This document shows positions 50,828 through 61,421 of a stretch of DNA of 64,000 nt, in pieces. The notes beneath the pieces are model-generated. The model did no database searches, was not told the DNA's origin, and saw only the letters and a list, made by a program, of their open reading frames with translations. Position 1 is the stretch's first letter, and each line of letters opens with the position of its first letter. This DNA comes from SZAS-103 sp036496805 (GTDB lineage: Bacteria; Pseudomonadota; Gammaproteobacteria; Xanthomonadales; Xanthomonadaceae). The stretch lies in contig DASXKN010000028.1 in the NCBI GenBank assembly GCA_036496805.1, forward strand, positions 1-64,000. Direction: 5' to 3'. Made by a program: the position numbers and the translations under genes.

Positions 50828-52054
50828 TCACGTCGCGTGTCCGGCGCGCGAGTCGGCGACGATCGCGGGCGCATCGGTAGCGGCGATCACGGCGCCGCCG
50901 AGGCAGACCTCGTCGCGGTAGAAGACGACCGACTGTCCGGGCGTCACTGCGCGTTGGGATGCGTCGAAGACGACGTCCAGCGTGCCATCGTCGCGCACGC
51001 CCACGCGGCAGGTTGCGTCGGCCTGGCGGTAGCGCGTCTTCGCGGTGCATTCGAAGTGCGTCGCGGGCGCCGCGCCGTCGACCCAGTGCGCGGCTTCGCT
51101 GCGCAGACTCCGCGAAAGCAGCCACGGGCTGTCGTGGCCCTGGTCGACGTAGAGCACGTTCGTGGCGATGTCCTTGCCGACCACGTACCACGGCGCCGGA
51201 TCGCGCCCACGCACGCCGCCGATGTGCAGGCCTTCGCGCTGGCCGAGGGTGTAGTAGTACACGCCGGCGTGCTCGCCGACGCGGCCGCCGGCGACGTCGC
51301 GGATCTCGCCCGACCGCATCGGGATGTAGCGCGAGAGGAACTCGCGGAAGTCGCGTTCGCCGATGAAGCAGATGCCGGTCGAGTCCTTCTTGGCGTGGGT
51401 GGGCAACTGCGCCTCGCGCGCCAGCTGTCGCACCTGCGCCTTCGGCAGGTGGCCGATCGGGAACAGGGTGGCGGCAAGCTGCTCCTGGCCGAGCTGGTGC
51501 AGGAAGTAGCTCTGGTCCTTGTCGCCGTCCGCGCCGCGCATCAGTCGCCAGCGACCGTCGTGGTGGTCGACGCGCGCGTAGTGGCCGGTGGCGATGCGTT
51601 CGGCGCCGAGTGCACGCGCCTCGTCGAGGAAGGTCTTGAACTTGATCTCGCGATTGCACAGCACGTCGGGATTCGGCGTGCGGCCGGCGCGGTATTCGTC
51701 GATGAAATGCTGGAACACTCCGTTCCAGTACTCGCGCGCGAAATTGCGCGCGTGGAAGGCAATGCCGAGCCGGCCGCAGACGGCGACCGCATCGCGACGG
51801 TCGTCCTCGGCGCGGCATTCGCCACTCCCGGTCGCTCCCGGCATCCGACCGCCATGGATGGCGGAAGTGCCGGAAACGCAGGATGCAGTTTCCGGCCTGC
51901 CTCCCGCGACATTGGCACTTCCATGTGCGGCATCGTCTTCCCAGTTCTGCATGAACAGACCGGCGACGTCGAAGCCGTCACGCCGGAGCAGCAGCGCGGC
52001 AACCGACGAATCGACGCCGCCCGAGACGCCGAGCATGACCTTGCCCATACTCAC
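50828..52054 (-). CDS. mnmA: tRNA-specific 2-thiouridylase MnmA with an in-frame palindromic insertion
   Basis: A 408-residue enzyme that thiolates U34 of tRNA-Lys, -Glu and -Gln. The PP-loop SGGVDSSVAALLL and both catalytic cysteines are present (RTPNPDVLCNREIKF and DSTGICFIGERDF). Residues 42-77 (AAHGSANVAGG...GGRMPGATGS) are extra compared with E. coli MnmA, lying between NWEDD and ECRAEDD. That 108-base segment is made of nested palindromes, consistent with a repeat element read in frame. The flanking conserved motifs suggest a functional protein. Confidence 0.93.
   Translation of the reverse strand: MSMGKVMLGVSGGVDSSVAALLLRRDGFDVAGLFMQNWEDDAAHGSANVAGGRPETASCVSGTSAIHGGRMPGATGSGECRAEDDRRDAVAVCGRLGIAFHARNFAREYWNGVFQHFIDEYRAGRTPNPDVLCNREIKFKTFLDEARALGAERIATGHYARVDHHDGRWRLMRGADGDKDQSYFLHQLGQEQLAATLFPIGHLPKAQVRQLAREAQLPTHAKKDSTGICFIGERDFREFLSRYIPMRSGEIRDVAGGRVGEHAGVYYYTLGQREGLHIGGVRGRDPAPWYVVGKDIATNVLYVDQGHDSPWLLSRSLRSEAAHWVDGAAPATHFECTAKTRYRQADATCRVGVRDDGTLDVVFDASQRAVTPGQSVVFYRDEVCLGGAVIAATDAPAIVADSRAGHAT
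51824..51931. repeat. Palindromic element inserted in frame in mnmA
   Basis: A 108-base segment holding three inverted repeats: CCGCCAT-GG-ATGGCGG (51849-51864), GCCGGAAAC...GTTTCCGGC (51869-51877 and 51888-51896) and, outside it, GGAAGTGCC...GGCACTTCC (51863-51871 and 51914-51922). Its length is a multiple of three and it has no stop in the mnmA frame. Its boundaries are inferred from alignment by eye with E. coli MnmA, so they may be off by a few codons. Confidence 0.7.
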
Positions 52055-52066
52055 TTCATCACCGCC

Positions 52067-52552
52067 TCAGGCCAGATGCGCGAGCACCGACAGCGGGTGC
52101 CGGCTCCCGGCGAGATAGTCGGCAACCGCGCGCCATACGAGCGGGCTGCGATGGCGTTCGGCCGCATCCCGCAGTTCGGAAGGCGTCATCCACAACGCGC
52201 GCACGATGCCGGCATCGAGCGCACGACCGGGATGGTGACGGATCGGTTCGGCGGCCAGCGCCACGCGCAGGAAATGGCGGCCATCGGTCGGACTCTTCCA
52301 CTGGTACAGGCCGACCAGGGCGGTCGGCACCACGTCCCAGCCGGATTCCTCCAGGGTCTCGCGCACCGCGGCCGCGACCAGGGACTCGTCCGGCTCCAGG
52401 TGGCCGGCTGGCTGGTTGAGCACGATCCTGCCGGAGACGTCCTCTTCCACCATCAGCAGGGCGCCGTCACGGGCGACCAGGGTCGCCACGGTCACGTCGG
52501 GTTGCCAGAAACTGCGGGTCCGCTCGGTGGCGACGGGGGATTCGCTGGGCAT
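52067..52552 (-). CDS. nudJ: NUDIX hydrolase NudJ-like
   Basis: A 161-residue NUDIX protein starting MPSESPVATERTRSFWQPDV. The Nudix box GHLEPDESLVAAAVRETLEE SGW fits GX5EX7REUXEEXGU fully, giving the Mg-binding glutamates. E. coli NudJ hydrolyses thiamine pyrophosphate and nucleoside di/triphosphates. Placement directly upstream of mnmA is the same as in E. coli. ATG 52552 was preferred over 52582 and 52624, whose products add a non-conserved Arg-rich segment. Confidence 0.9.
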   Translation of the reverse strand: MPSESPVATERTRSFWQPDVTVATLVARDGALLMVEEDVSGRIVLNQPAGHLEPDESLVAAAVRETLEESGWDVVPTALVGLYQWKSPTDGRHFLRVALAAEPIRHHPGRALDAGIVRALWMTPSELRDAAERHRSPLVWRAVADYLAGSRHPLSVLAHLA

Positions 52553-52649
52553 GCGGGCGGTGCTGCCGTCTGATCTGCGCATCGGGAACTGGAATAGTGC
52601 CTGCCGCGGCACCCTCGCGTCCACGACTTCCGGCCCGCGGCGCGAGCCC

Positions 52650-52655
52650 TATAAT
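52650..52655 (+). promoter_or_regulatory. Consensus -10 box giving a leaderless clpS transcript
   Basis: A perfect TATAAT ends six bases before the clpS ATG at 52662, so transcription should begin at the A of the start codon. The -35 region (CTTCCG, 17 bases upstream) is weak. No Shine-Dalgarno precedes clpS. Confidence 0.6.
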
Positions 52656-52661
52656 CCCGGC

Positions 52662-53027
52662 ATGCCAAGCAATTCCAGCCACATTCCCGCGCACGCCGGG
52701 CCCCCGAAGAAGCACCACCCCGAGCGCGAGCCGCAGCACGGCCTGGTGGTCGAGACCTCGAAGCCCGAGACCGCCCGGCCGCCGCTTTACCAGGTGCTGC
52801 TGATCAACGACGACTTCACGCCCATGGAGTTCGTGGTCGCCGTGCTGCAGCAGTTCTTCGCCATGGATCGCGACAAGGCCACCCAGATCATGCTGCACGT
52901 CCATACCCGCGGGCGTGGCATTTGCGGTGTCTTCACGCGCGAAGTGGCCGAATCCAAGGTGACCCAGGTGAACGAATACTCGCGGCAGAACCAGCACCCC
53001 CTGTTGTGCACGATGGAAAAAGCGTGA
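52662..53027 (+). CDS. clpS: ClpS, adaptor of ClpAP (N-degron recognin)
   Basis: A 121-residue adaptor starting MPSNSSHIPAHAGPPKKHHP. The conserved core is seen in YQVLLINDDFTPMEFVVAVL, QQFFAMDRDKATQIMLHVHT, RGRGICGVFTREVAESKVTQ. It binds N-terminal Leu, Phe, Tyr and Trp residues and hands substrates to ClpA. The unstructured N-terminal extension is long and basic. clpA follows at 53170. Confidence 0.96.
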   Translation: MPSNSSHIPAHAGPPKKHHPEREPQHGLVVETSKPETARPPLYQVLLINDDFTPMEFVVAVLQQFFAMDRDKATQIMLHVHTRGRGICGVFTREVAESKVTQVNEYSRQNQHPLLCTMEKA

Positions 53028-53169
53028 CGCGTCACCACATCCGGAGGAGCGGTTGCGAGGGAAACTCGGCAGGACGACGGCACGTCACAAGGGCGTGGAA
53101 AAGGCGTAGCGTGTCCCCATATCGGTGGTCATGAGGCCAGGAGCCAAACCATCCCCGGAGTCCATCCTG

Positions 53170-55458
<2,289 letters not shown>

Positions 55459-55477
55459 CGATTGCTCGGCGGATCGG

Positions 55478-55510
55478 AAAAGGCGGGCTCAGGCCCGCCT
55501 TTTCGTTTTC
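55478..55510 (+). terminator. Rho-independent terminator of clpA
   Basis: AAAAGGCGGGC-TCAG-GCCCGCCTTTT forms an 11-bp stem followed by CGTTTTC. It starts 20 bases after the clpA stop. Since the arms have A and T ends it can act in both directions. Confidence 0.9.
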
Positions 55511-55614
55511 GGCATATCGACATGACACCGATCCGACGCAGCGACCCGGTTAGACCCTCTGCTCCATCCCAAACCCGCTAAACTGCGCCCCTTTGTCACG
55601 GAGCGCTCGGCGAA

Positions 55615-57192
55615 ATGAAGGTACTGGCTTGCGACGGCATCCACGAGGATGGACTGTCGATGTTGCGGGATGCGGGTTTCGAGGTGCAGGTCAGCGATCC
55701 GATCAAGGATCAGGGCAAGCTGGCGCAGGCGCTGGACGACGTCGATGTGATCCTCGTGCGCTCGGCGACCCAGGTCGGCAAGGACGCGGTGGCGGGGGCC
55801 GGCAAGCTCAAGGTCATCGGTCGCGCCGGCGCCGGCGTGGATACGATCGACGTGGATGCGGCCACCGAGCGCGGCATCGCCGTGATGAACGCGCCCGACG
55901 GCAACACCCTGGCTGCGGCCGAGCATGCGATCTCGCTGCTGTTCGCGCTCGCGCGACACGTTCCCAGGGCAGACGCAGGCATGAAGGCCGGGCAGTGGCC
56001 GAAGGCCGGCCTGACCGGCTTCGAGCTCGAAGGCAAGCGCCTGGGCGTGATTGGCCTTGGTCGCATCGGCGGCACGGTCGCGCGCAAGGCGCATGGCATC
56101 GGCATGGAAGTCGCCGCATACGATCCCTTCCTGCCGGCCGCCGTGGCTGCGCGTTCCAGCATTCCGCTCAAGTCGCTCGACGAACTGCTCGCCTGGGCCG
56201 ACGTCGTCACCCTGCACATGCCGCGCACCGCCGAGACGGCGAACCTGCTCAGCGCCGAACGCCTGCGTTCGATGAAGAAGGGCGCCTGCGTCATCAATGC
56301 CGCGCGCGGTGGACTCGTTGACGAGAATGCCTTGCTCGACCTGTTGAACGAAGGCCACCTCGCGGGCGCAGCGCTCGACACCTTTGCGGTCGAGCCGCTG
56401 CCAGCCGATTCGCCGCTGCGCGCGCATCCGAAGCTGATCCTGACGCCGCACCTGGGCGCGTCGACCGGCGAGGCGCAGCAGGCCGTCAGCACGATCCTGG
56501 CGCGCCAGATCATCGATTTCATCAAGACCGGCGCGGTCGCCGGCTGCGTGAACCTGCCGCCGTTGTCGGCCGAAGCCGCGCGCGAAGTCGGGCCGTGGAT
56601 GCCGCTGATGACCGCGCTCGGCAAGCTCGCGTCGCGGCTGCTGCATGCGCCGTCCGCGCTGCAGATCACCTATGCCGGGCGCGTCGAAGGCCTCGATACG
56701 CGTCCGCTCACGCGCCTGCTGCTGACCGCGCTGCTGGGCAGCGCATCGGGCCGGGTCACGCCTGTCAATGCCTTGCACGAGGCGTCACTGCGCGGCCTGA
56801 GCGTCAGCGAAACCGTAGGCGGCGACAGCGACGGGTTCGACCGCCTGCTGCGCGTGCGCGTCGGTGGCGAGGACGGAAAAGGGCAGACGATCGGTTTCGA
56901 GATCGAGGCGACCCTGCACCGCGGCCCGCGCGTGGTGCGCCTGGACGGAGTCGAGCTGGATTTCGACCCGAACGCGCACATCGTCCTGCTGCGCAACGAG
57001 GACCGCCCCGGCATAGTCGGCCTGGTCGGCAGCGAACTCGGCAAGGCCGGCGTGAACATCGTGAACTTCTCGCTCGGCGCGACCGGCGAAGGCCGCGCGC
57101 TGGCGGCGATCACGGTGGACCGCCGCGTGCAGTTTTCCGAGCTGGCCGGCCTGCGCAGCCAGCCGGGCATCATCAGCATCGAGATGCTCTGA
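55615..57192 (+). CDS. serA: D-3-phosphoglycerate dehydrogenase SerA
   Basis: A 525-residue protein that oxidises 3-phosphoglycerate in serine synthesis. The NAD site is LGVIGLGRIGGTVARKAHGI; further catalytic regions are NAPDGNTLAAAEHAISLLFA and VINAARGGLVDENALLDLLN, then ILTPHLGASTGEAQ with the catalytic His. The C-terminal third has the ASB domain and an ACT domain (EDRPGIVGLVGSELGKAGVN), so it is the long form that may be serine-regulated. A TAAACT -10-like box lies about 30 bases upstream. Confidence 0.95.
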   Translation: MKVLACDGIHEDGLSMLRDAGFEVQVSDPIKDQGKLAQALDDVDVILVRSATQVGKDAVAGAGKLKVIGRAGAGVDTIDVDAATERGIAVMNAPDGNTLAAAEHAISLLFALARHVPRADAGMKAGQWPKAGLTGFELEGKRLGVIGLGRIGGTVARKAHGIGMEVAAYDPFLPAAVAARSSIPLKSLDELLAWADVVTLHMPRTAETANLLSAERLRSMKKGACVINAARGGLVDENALLDLLNEGHLAGAALDTFAVEPLPADSPLRAHPKLILTPHLGASTGEAQQAVSTILARQIIDFIKTGAVAGCVNLPPLSAEAAREVGPWMPLMTALGKLASRLLHAPSALQITYAGRVEGLDTRPLTRLLLTALLGSASGRVTPVNALHEASLRGLSVSETVGGDSDGFDRLLRVRVGGEDGKGQTIGFEIEATLHRGPRVVRLDGVELDFDPNAHIVLLRNEDRPGIVGLVGSELGKAGVNIVNFSLGATGEGRALAAITVDRRVQFSELAGLRSQPGIISIEML

Positions 57193-57842
57193 TGCGCGTG
57201 CTGCTGGCTCGCCACGGCGAGACGCCGTGGAATGCGGAAGGCCGTTACCAGGGCCAGACCGACATCGCGCTTTCGCCGGTCGGCGAGGAGCAGGCTCGCA
57301 AGCTGGGCTTGCGCCTGGCGGACGCGAAGATCACGCGCGCGGTCGCATCGCCGCTGACGCGCGCGCGCCACACCGCCGAGCTGGCGCTCGGGCCGGCGCG
57401 CGCGTCGATGTTGTCCTTTGACGCGGGCCTGCTGGAGATCCACCACGGCACATGGGAAGGCAAGCTCGCCGCCGAGATCGGCGATTTCGATGGCGACCGC
57501 TTCAAGGCCTGGCGCAGCGCGCCCGAATCGGTGCTGATGCCGGGCGCCGGCGGCGAATCGCTGGAGCACGTGCTGGCGCGCGCATGGCCGGCATTCGAAC
57601 GCGCGTGCAACGGCCTCGGCGACGACGACCTGCTGCTGGTGGTCGCGCACGATGCCGTCAACCGCGTGCTGCTGTGCCGGATCCTCGGCATTCCGCTGTC
57701 GAAGCTGTGGGGTTTCCGCCAGGCGCCGACGACGCTGAACCTGCTCGAAGGCCGCGACGTGGACTCGATGGAAGTCGTGCGCCTCAACGACTGCGCGCAC
57801 CACACCGCGCTGTTCGGCGAAGCGGTGCATCGGGCGTTGTAG
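57192..57842 (+). CDS. Histidine phosphatase family protein (phosphoglycerate mutase-like)
   Basis: A 216-residue protein with the RHG motif at the start (MRVLLARHGETPWNAEGRYQ), SPLTRARHTAELAL, the catalytic Glu region (DAGLLEIHHGTWEG) and the second His (LLLVVAHDAVNRVLL). Members include phosphoserine phosphatases, cobalamin phosphatases and GpmB. Its overlap with serA (TGATG) makes a metabolite or phosphoserine phosphatase role in serine synthesis plausible, but that is inference. Confidence 0.85.
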   Translation: MRVLLARHGETPWNAEGRYQGQTDIALSPVGEEQARKLGLRLADAKITRAVASPLTRARHTAELALGPARASMLSFDAGLLEIHHGTWEGKLAAEIGDFDGDRFKAWRSAPESVLMPGAGGESLEHVLARAWPAFERACNGLGDDDLLLVVAHDAVNRVLLCRILGIPLSKLWGFRQAPTTLNLLEGRDVDSMEVVRLNDCAHHTALFGEAVHRAL

Positions 57843-57873
57843 CCATCCGGCGAATCCGGATTGCAAAAACACG

Positions 57874-57906
57874 AACGGCGGCCTGTGGCCGCCGTTTCGC
57901 TTTCAT
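57874..57906. terminator. Bidirectional terminator between the phosphatase gene and infA
   Basis: AACGGCGGCC-TGT-GGCCGCCGTT forms a perfect 10-bp stem. The plus strand continues TTCGCTTTC; the minus strand continues CGTGTTTTTG. It lies between convergent genes and can serve both. Confidence 0.85.
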
Positions 57907-57917
57907 CACCCGGTGCT

Positions 57918-58136
57918 CTATTTCATGCGGTAGGTGATGCGACCCTTGGTGAGGTCGTAAGGCGTCATCTCGACCTTGACCTTGTCGCCGGTCAGGATGC
58001 GTATGTAGTTCTTGCGCATGCGCCCGGAGATGTGGGCGATGATCACGTGGCTGTTCTCCAGCTTCACGCGGAACATGGTGTTCGGCAGGGTTTCGAGGAT
58101 GGTTCCCTCGAGTTCGATGGCGTCGTCTTTCGACAT
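57918..58136 (-). CDS. infA: Translation initiation factor IF-1
   Basis: A 72-residue OB-fold protein, MSKDDAIELEGTILETLPNT through MTPYDLTKGRITYRMK, the normal IF-1 length and ending. ATG 58136 is the family start; the longer frame to 58196 would add a non-conserved extension. It binds the 30S A site during initiation. aat lies upstream on the same strand, matching the clpA-infA-aat neighbourhood of enterobacteria. Confidence 0.98.
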   Translation of the reverse strand: MSKDDAIELEGTILETLPNTMFRVKLENSHVIIAHISGRMRKNYIRILTGDKVKVEMTPYDLTKGRITYRMK

Positions 58137-58214
58137 GCGTGCTCTGGCTGGCTTCGGGATGCGCGTTTTGGCCGCGCATTCTGCCATGCGCAGCATGACA
58201 GGGTCAAAAAAGCG

Positions 58215-58964
58215 TTAAAGGTCCCGGCCGGCTACCAGCAAACCGTCCATCCCGCGCGAGCCCGTCGCCTCGGCCCACGATCCGTGCCGCCCCGGTTGCG
58301 CGACCTGTTCGGCCACGACGCGCAGGAAGGCGTCGCGCGCCATGGTCTGCGCGCCCATGCGCAGCAGGTGCGGCGATTCGACCTGCGCGTCGAAGATCGG
58401 CCAGCACCATTCGCGCAGGAACACGGCGAGCGCGGCCAATGCGACCTTCGAGCCACCCGAGAGGGCGCTGAACATGCTCTCGGCGAAGAACATCCGACCG
58501 ACCGCCACGCCGTAGAGGCCGCCGACCAGCAGCGCGCCTTCCCACACCTCGATCGCATGCGCATGGCCGAGCCGGTGCAGCGCGGCGTAGGCCGTGCGCA
58601 TCTCGGGCGTGATCCATGTGCCGGATTGTCCAGGCCGCGGGCTGTTCGCGCAGTTCAGCACGACCCGGTCGAAGGCGGTGTCGGCCGTGACCGTCCATTC
58701 CAGTTTCCGCAATTCGCGCCGGAACCGGTGCGAGAGATGCACGCTGTCCGTGCGGAACACCGTGCGCGGATCGGGACTCCACCACAGGATCGGCTGTCCC
58801 GGCGAATACCAGGGGAAGATGCCGTGGCGATAGGCGTTCAGCAGGCGCGCCGGCGTGAGATCGCCGCCGACCGCCAGCAATCCGTCCGGTTCGTGCAAGG
58901 CCGAGCGCGGATCGGGGAAGGGCGAATCCGGGTCGGCCTGCAGCCAGGGCAGTTGCAGCCTCAT
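58215..58964 (-). CDS. aat: Leucyl/phenylalanyl-tRNA-protein transferase Aat
   Basis: A 249-residue enzyme starting MRLQLPWLQADPDSPFPDPR. The conserved core is GLLAVGGDLTPARLLNAYRH, GIFPWYSPGQPILWWSPDPR, GTWITPEMRTAYAALHRLGH, and VGRMFFAESMFSALSGGSKV. It adds Leu or Phe to proteins with N-terminal Lys/Arg, creating ClpS ligands. It overlaps the DUF482 gene by four bases (ATGA), so both are translated together. Confidence 0.97.
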   Translation of the reverse strand: MRLQLPWLQADPDSPFPDPRSALHEPDGLLAVGGDLTPARLLNAYRHGIFPWYSPGQPILWWSPDPRTVFRTDSVHLSHRFRRELRKLEWTVTADTAFDRVVLNCANSPRPGQSGTWITPEMRTAYAALHRLGHAHAIEVWEGALLVGGLYGVAVGRMFFAESMFSALSGGSKVALAALAVFLREWCWPIFDAQVESPHLLRMGAQTMARDAFLRVVAEQVAQPGRHGSWAEATGSRGMDGLLVAGRDL

Positions 58965-60244
58965 CGCGCGGCAACGTCGCGATAGGGTGAATGCGCCAGC
59001 ACCGCGAGCCGGTAGCGCTCGTTCGCGGCGCGCTCCTCGTCGCACCAGCGCGCGAAGGCCTGGTCGAGCCCGGGCTCGGTGAAATGATGGCGGCTGTGCA
59101 TCGTCACCGGCAGGAATCCACGCGCGATCTTGTGCTCGCCCTGCGCGCCGGGCTCGAACACGCGCAGTCCTTCGCGCAGGCAGTATTCGATGCCCTGGTA
59201 GTAGCAGGTCTCGAAGTGCAGGCCGGGAACCTCCTCGAAGCAACCCCAGTAGCGACCATAGAGCGTATCGCCGCCGCGCAGGAACAGTGCGCCGGCGATG
59301 GTCATGCTTCCCTCCGGGACTCCTGCATGGCGTTCCTTGTGAGCCTGTCGAGGATCCCGTTCGTGGTGAGCCTGTCGAACCTCCCGTTCGTGGTGAGCCT
59401 GTCGAGGATCCCGTTCGTGGTGAGCCTGTCGAACCACGGACGATCCGCTTCGCTCGGAAACGCACCGCTGCGCCAGCACGATCACCAGTTGCCTCGGCAT
59501 CGCAGTTGCGAGGTGCTCGAAAAACTCCAGCGTCAGCGCTGGCGAATTGCCCTTGTCGGCGAAGGCGCGCAGGTACAGCGCGTGCATGTCGGCGACTTCC
59601 TGCGCGCTTGCCTCGTCGCCGTGCACGATCCGGAAAGCGATGCCGGCCTCGCGCGCCTGGCGTCGCTCGTGGCGGATGTTCTTGCGCTTCTTCGACAGCA
59701 TCGCGCCGAGGTAGTCGTCGAAGCAACGCCAGCCGGCGTCGTTGCGCCAGTGGAATTGCATGTCGCTGCGTTCGAGCCACGATGCCGGCGTCGCCTCGTT
59801 GTCCTCATCGGCGAGGAAGTTGGCGTGCACCGACGACAGCTTCAGCCGGCGGGCGGATTCGGCGATCAACTCGGCGAGCAGGGTCCTGTCCGCCCGATCC
59901 TTCGCCAGCCATCGTGGACCCGTCACCGGCGTATAGGGGATCGCGAACAGCCACTTCGGGTAGTAGTCGCGGCCGGCGCGCTCGATGGCCGCGGCCCAGG
60001 CGTGGTCGAACACGAACTCGCCGTGCGAATTGCCCTTGATGTAGCCCGGGGCTGCGGCGATCAGTTCATTGCCTTCCCACAAGGCCGCATGCAGCGGCGC
60101 CCAGCCCCAGTGGGGCCGCAGGCAGCCGGCGCGTTCGAGGCCGTGCAGGAAGGCGTGCGCGACGAAGGGATTGCTGCCGTCGTGCAATGCGTCCCATTGC
60201 GTAGCGGGAATCTCGTCGAGCGAGGTATGGGTGCGGAACTCCAT
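58961..60244 (-). CDS. FemAB/DUF482-like protein with four in-frame 9-residue repeats
   Basis: A 427-residue protein of the DUF482 (GNAT/FemAB-like) family: PFVAHAFLHGLERAGCLRPH, FVFDHAWAAAIERAGRDYYP, LSKKRKNIRHERRQAREAGI and, after the interruption, SMTIAGALFLRGGDTLYGRY, EVPGLHFETCYYQGIEYCLR. Some relatives are annotated as peptidoglycan-synthesis proteins; the activity is unproven. Residues ~270-305 are a tandem array of a nonapeptide (RQAHHERD/E, QAHKER in the last), encoded by REP-type DNA and splitting two strands of the acyltransferase fold. The frame is intact, so it may still be functional. Confidence 0.8.
   Translation of the reverse strand: MEFRTHTSLDEIPATQWDALHDGSNPFVAHAFLHGLERAGCLRPHWGWAPLHAALWEGNELIAAAPGYIKGNSHGEFVFDHAWAAAIERAGRDYYPKWLFAIPYTPVTGPRWLAKDRADRTLLAELIAESARRLKLSSVHANFLADEDNEATPASWLERSDMQFHWRNDAGWRCFDDYLGAMLSKKRKNIRHERRQAREAGIAFRIVHGDEASAQEVADMHALYLRAFADKGNSPALTLEFFEHLATAMPRQLVIVLAQRCVSERSGSSVVRQAHHERDPRQAHHEREVRQAHHERDPRQAHKERHAGVPEGSMTIAGALFLRGGDTLYGRYWGCFEEVPGLHFETCYYQGIEYCLREGLRVFEPGAQGEHKIARGFLPVTMHSRHHFTEPGLDQAFARWCDEERAANERYRLAVLAHSPYRDVAAR
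59331..59438. repeat. Four tandem 27-base REP-type repeats inside a coding sequence
   Basis: Copies start at 59331, 59358, 59385 and 59412, exactly 27 bases apart. The unit is CGTTCGTGGTGAGCCTGTCG plus seven bases that alternate between AGGATCC and AACCTCC; the first copy has diverged (CGTTCCTTGTGAGCC). The unit is nine codons and stays open on the minus strand. The same sequence forms the inverted pair before lysS. Confidence 0.9.
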
Positions 60245-60370
60245 GCCGCAAGACTACCCGAGGCAGCAGGAGGCCCGCGATCCGGCTTGTCTGTCGTTGC
60301 TCACCGTTCCAGCAAGAGAGACAACCCGGCTCCGTGCGCGTCAGCGACCGGAACGCTCTTGATCTTCAGT

Positions 60371-60430
60371 GTCGTAACCCGGATGAAATCCGGGTTACGA
60401 CCGTGTTTCCCGGATTCCATCCAGGCTACG
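60371..60430. repeat. REP-like palindrome doublet between trxB and the DUF482 gene
   Basis: GTCGTAACCCGGAT (60371-60384) and ATCCGGGTTACGAC (60388-60401) form a perfect 14-bp hairpin with a GAA loop. A diverged copy follows (TTTCCCGGATTCCATCCAGG, to 60430). This CCGGAT/ATCCGGGTTAC pattern is common in gammaproteobacterial intergenic repeats. It may also end trxB transcription. Confidence 0.75.
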
Positions 60431-60455
60431 TCGTTCCGGTCGCCGGCTGGGAAAG

Positions 60456-61421
60456 TCAGTTCTCCACGTCGAGGAACTTCTCCGCATCCAGCGCCGCCAT
60501 GCAGCCGAACCCCGCCGACGTCACCGCCTGGCGATAGACCTGGTCAGCCACGTCGCCGGCAGCGAACACGCCGGGCACGCTGGTCTGCGTGGCCATGCCG
60601 TCCAGGCCCGTGCGGATGCTGATGTAGCCGTTCTTCATGTCGAGCTGGCCCTCGAACAGGCTGGTGTTCGGAGTGTGGCCGATCGCGATGAAGACTCCTG
60701 TGAGAGCAATGTCCCGCGTCGCATCGGTCTTGAGGTTGCGCAGGCGCAGGCCGCTCACGCCGGCGTCGTCGCTGAGCACCTCGTCGACGCCGCTGTCCCA
60801 GACGATCTCGATCTTGCCCGACTGTTCCTTGGCGAACAGCTTGTCCTGCATGATCTTCTCGGCGCGCAGCTTGTCGCGGCGATGCACGAGGGTGACCTTG
60901 CGGCAGATGTTCGACAGGTACAGCGCTTCCTCGACCGCGGTGTTGCCGCCGCCGATCACCGCCACGTCCTGTTCGCGGAAGAAGAAGCCGTCGCAGGTCG
61001 CGCAAGCGGACACGCCGCGGCCCTTGTTCGCTTCCTCCGACGGCAGGCCGAGGTACTTCGCGGTCGCGCCGGTGGCGATGATCAGCGCGTCGGCGGTGTA
61101 CTCGCCGGTATCGCCCTTGAGGCGAAAAGGTCTTTGCGACAGGTCGGCGGTGTGGACGTGATCGAACACGATCTCGGTCTCGAAACGCTCGGCGTGCTCG
61201 CGCATGCGCTCCATCAGCGCCGGCCCCTGCAGGCCGTGGACATCGCCCGGCCAGTTGTCGACGTCGGTCGTGGTCATCAGCTGGCCGCCCTGCGACAGGC
61301 CGGTGATCATCATCGGCTTGAGGTTGGCGCGCGCGGCGTAGACGGCTGCGGTGTAGCCGGCGGGACCGGAACCGAGGATCAGCAGGCGGGTGTGGCGTGA
61401 CTTGGCGGAAGGGGCGGGCAT
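60456..61421 (-). CDS. trxB: Thioredoxin reductase TrxB
   Basis: A 321-residue flavoprotein starting MPAPSAKSRHTRLLILGSGP. It has the FAD site LGSGPAGYTAAVYAARA, the redox-active CATCDGFFF, the NADPH site VIGGGNTAVEEALYL, and the C-terminal FAD motif VPGVFAAGDVADQVYRQAVT. It reduces thioredoxin with NADPH. No Shine-Dalgarno is visible; a TATAGA-like element lies nine bases upstream, so its leader is very short. Confidence 0.97.
   Translation of the reverse strand: MPAPSAKSRHTRLLILGSGPAGYTAAVYAARANLKPMMITGLSQGGQLMTTTDVDNWPGDVHGLQGPALMERMREHAERFETEIVFDHVHTADLSQRPFRLKGDTGEYTADALIIATGATAKYLGLPSEEANKGRGVSACATCDGFFFREQDVAVIGGGNTAVEEALYLSNICRKVTLVHRRDKLRAEKIMQDKLFAKEQSGKIEIVWDSGVDEVLSDDAGVSGLRLRNLKTDATRDIALTGVFIAIGHTPNTSLFEGQLDMKNGYISIRTGLDGMATQTSVPGVFAAGDVADQVYRQAVTSAGFGCMAALDAEKFLDVEN

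Noticed and set aside
53125..53169. Longer N-terminus of ClpA
   Set aside because: The extension is not conserved; MFSKDLEFTIGQ at 53170 is a standard ClpA-like start.
59331..59438. CRISPR array
   Set aside because: The 27-base units are directly adjacent with no spacers of constant length, stay in a coding frame, and match a REP sequence elsewhere; no cas genes are present.
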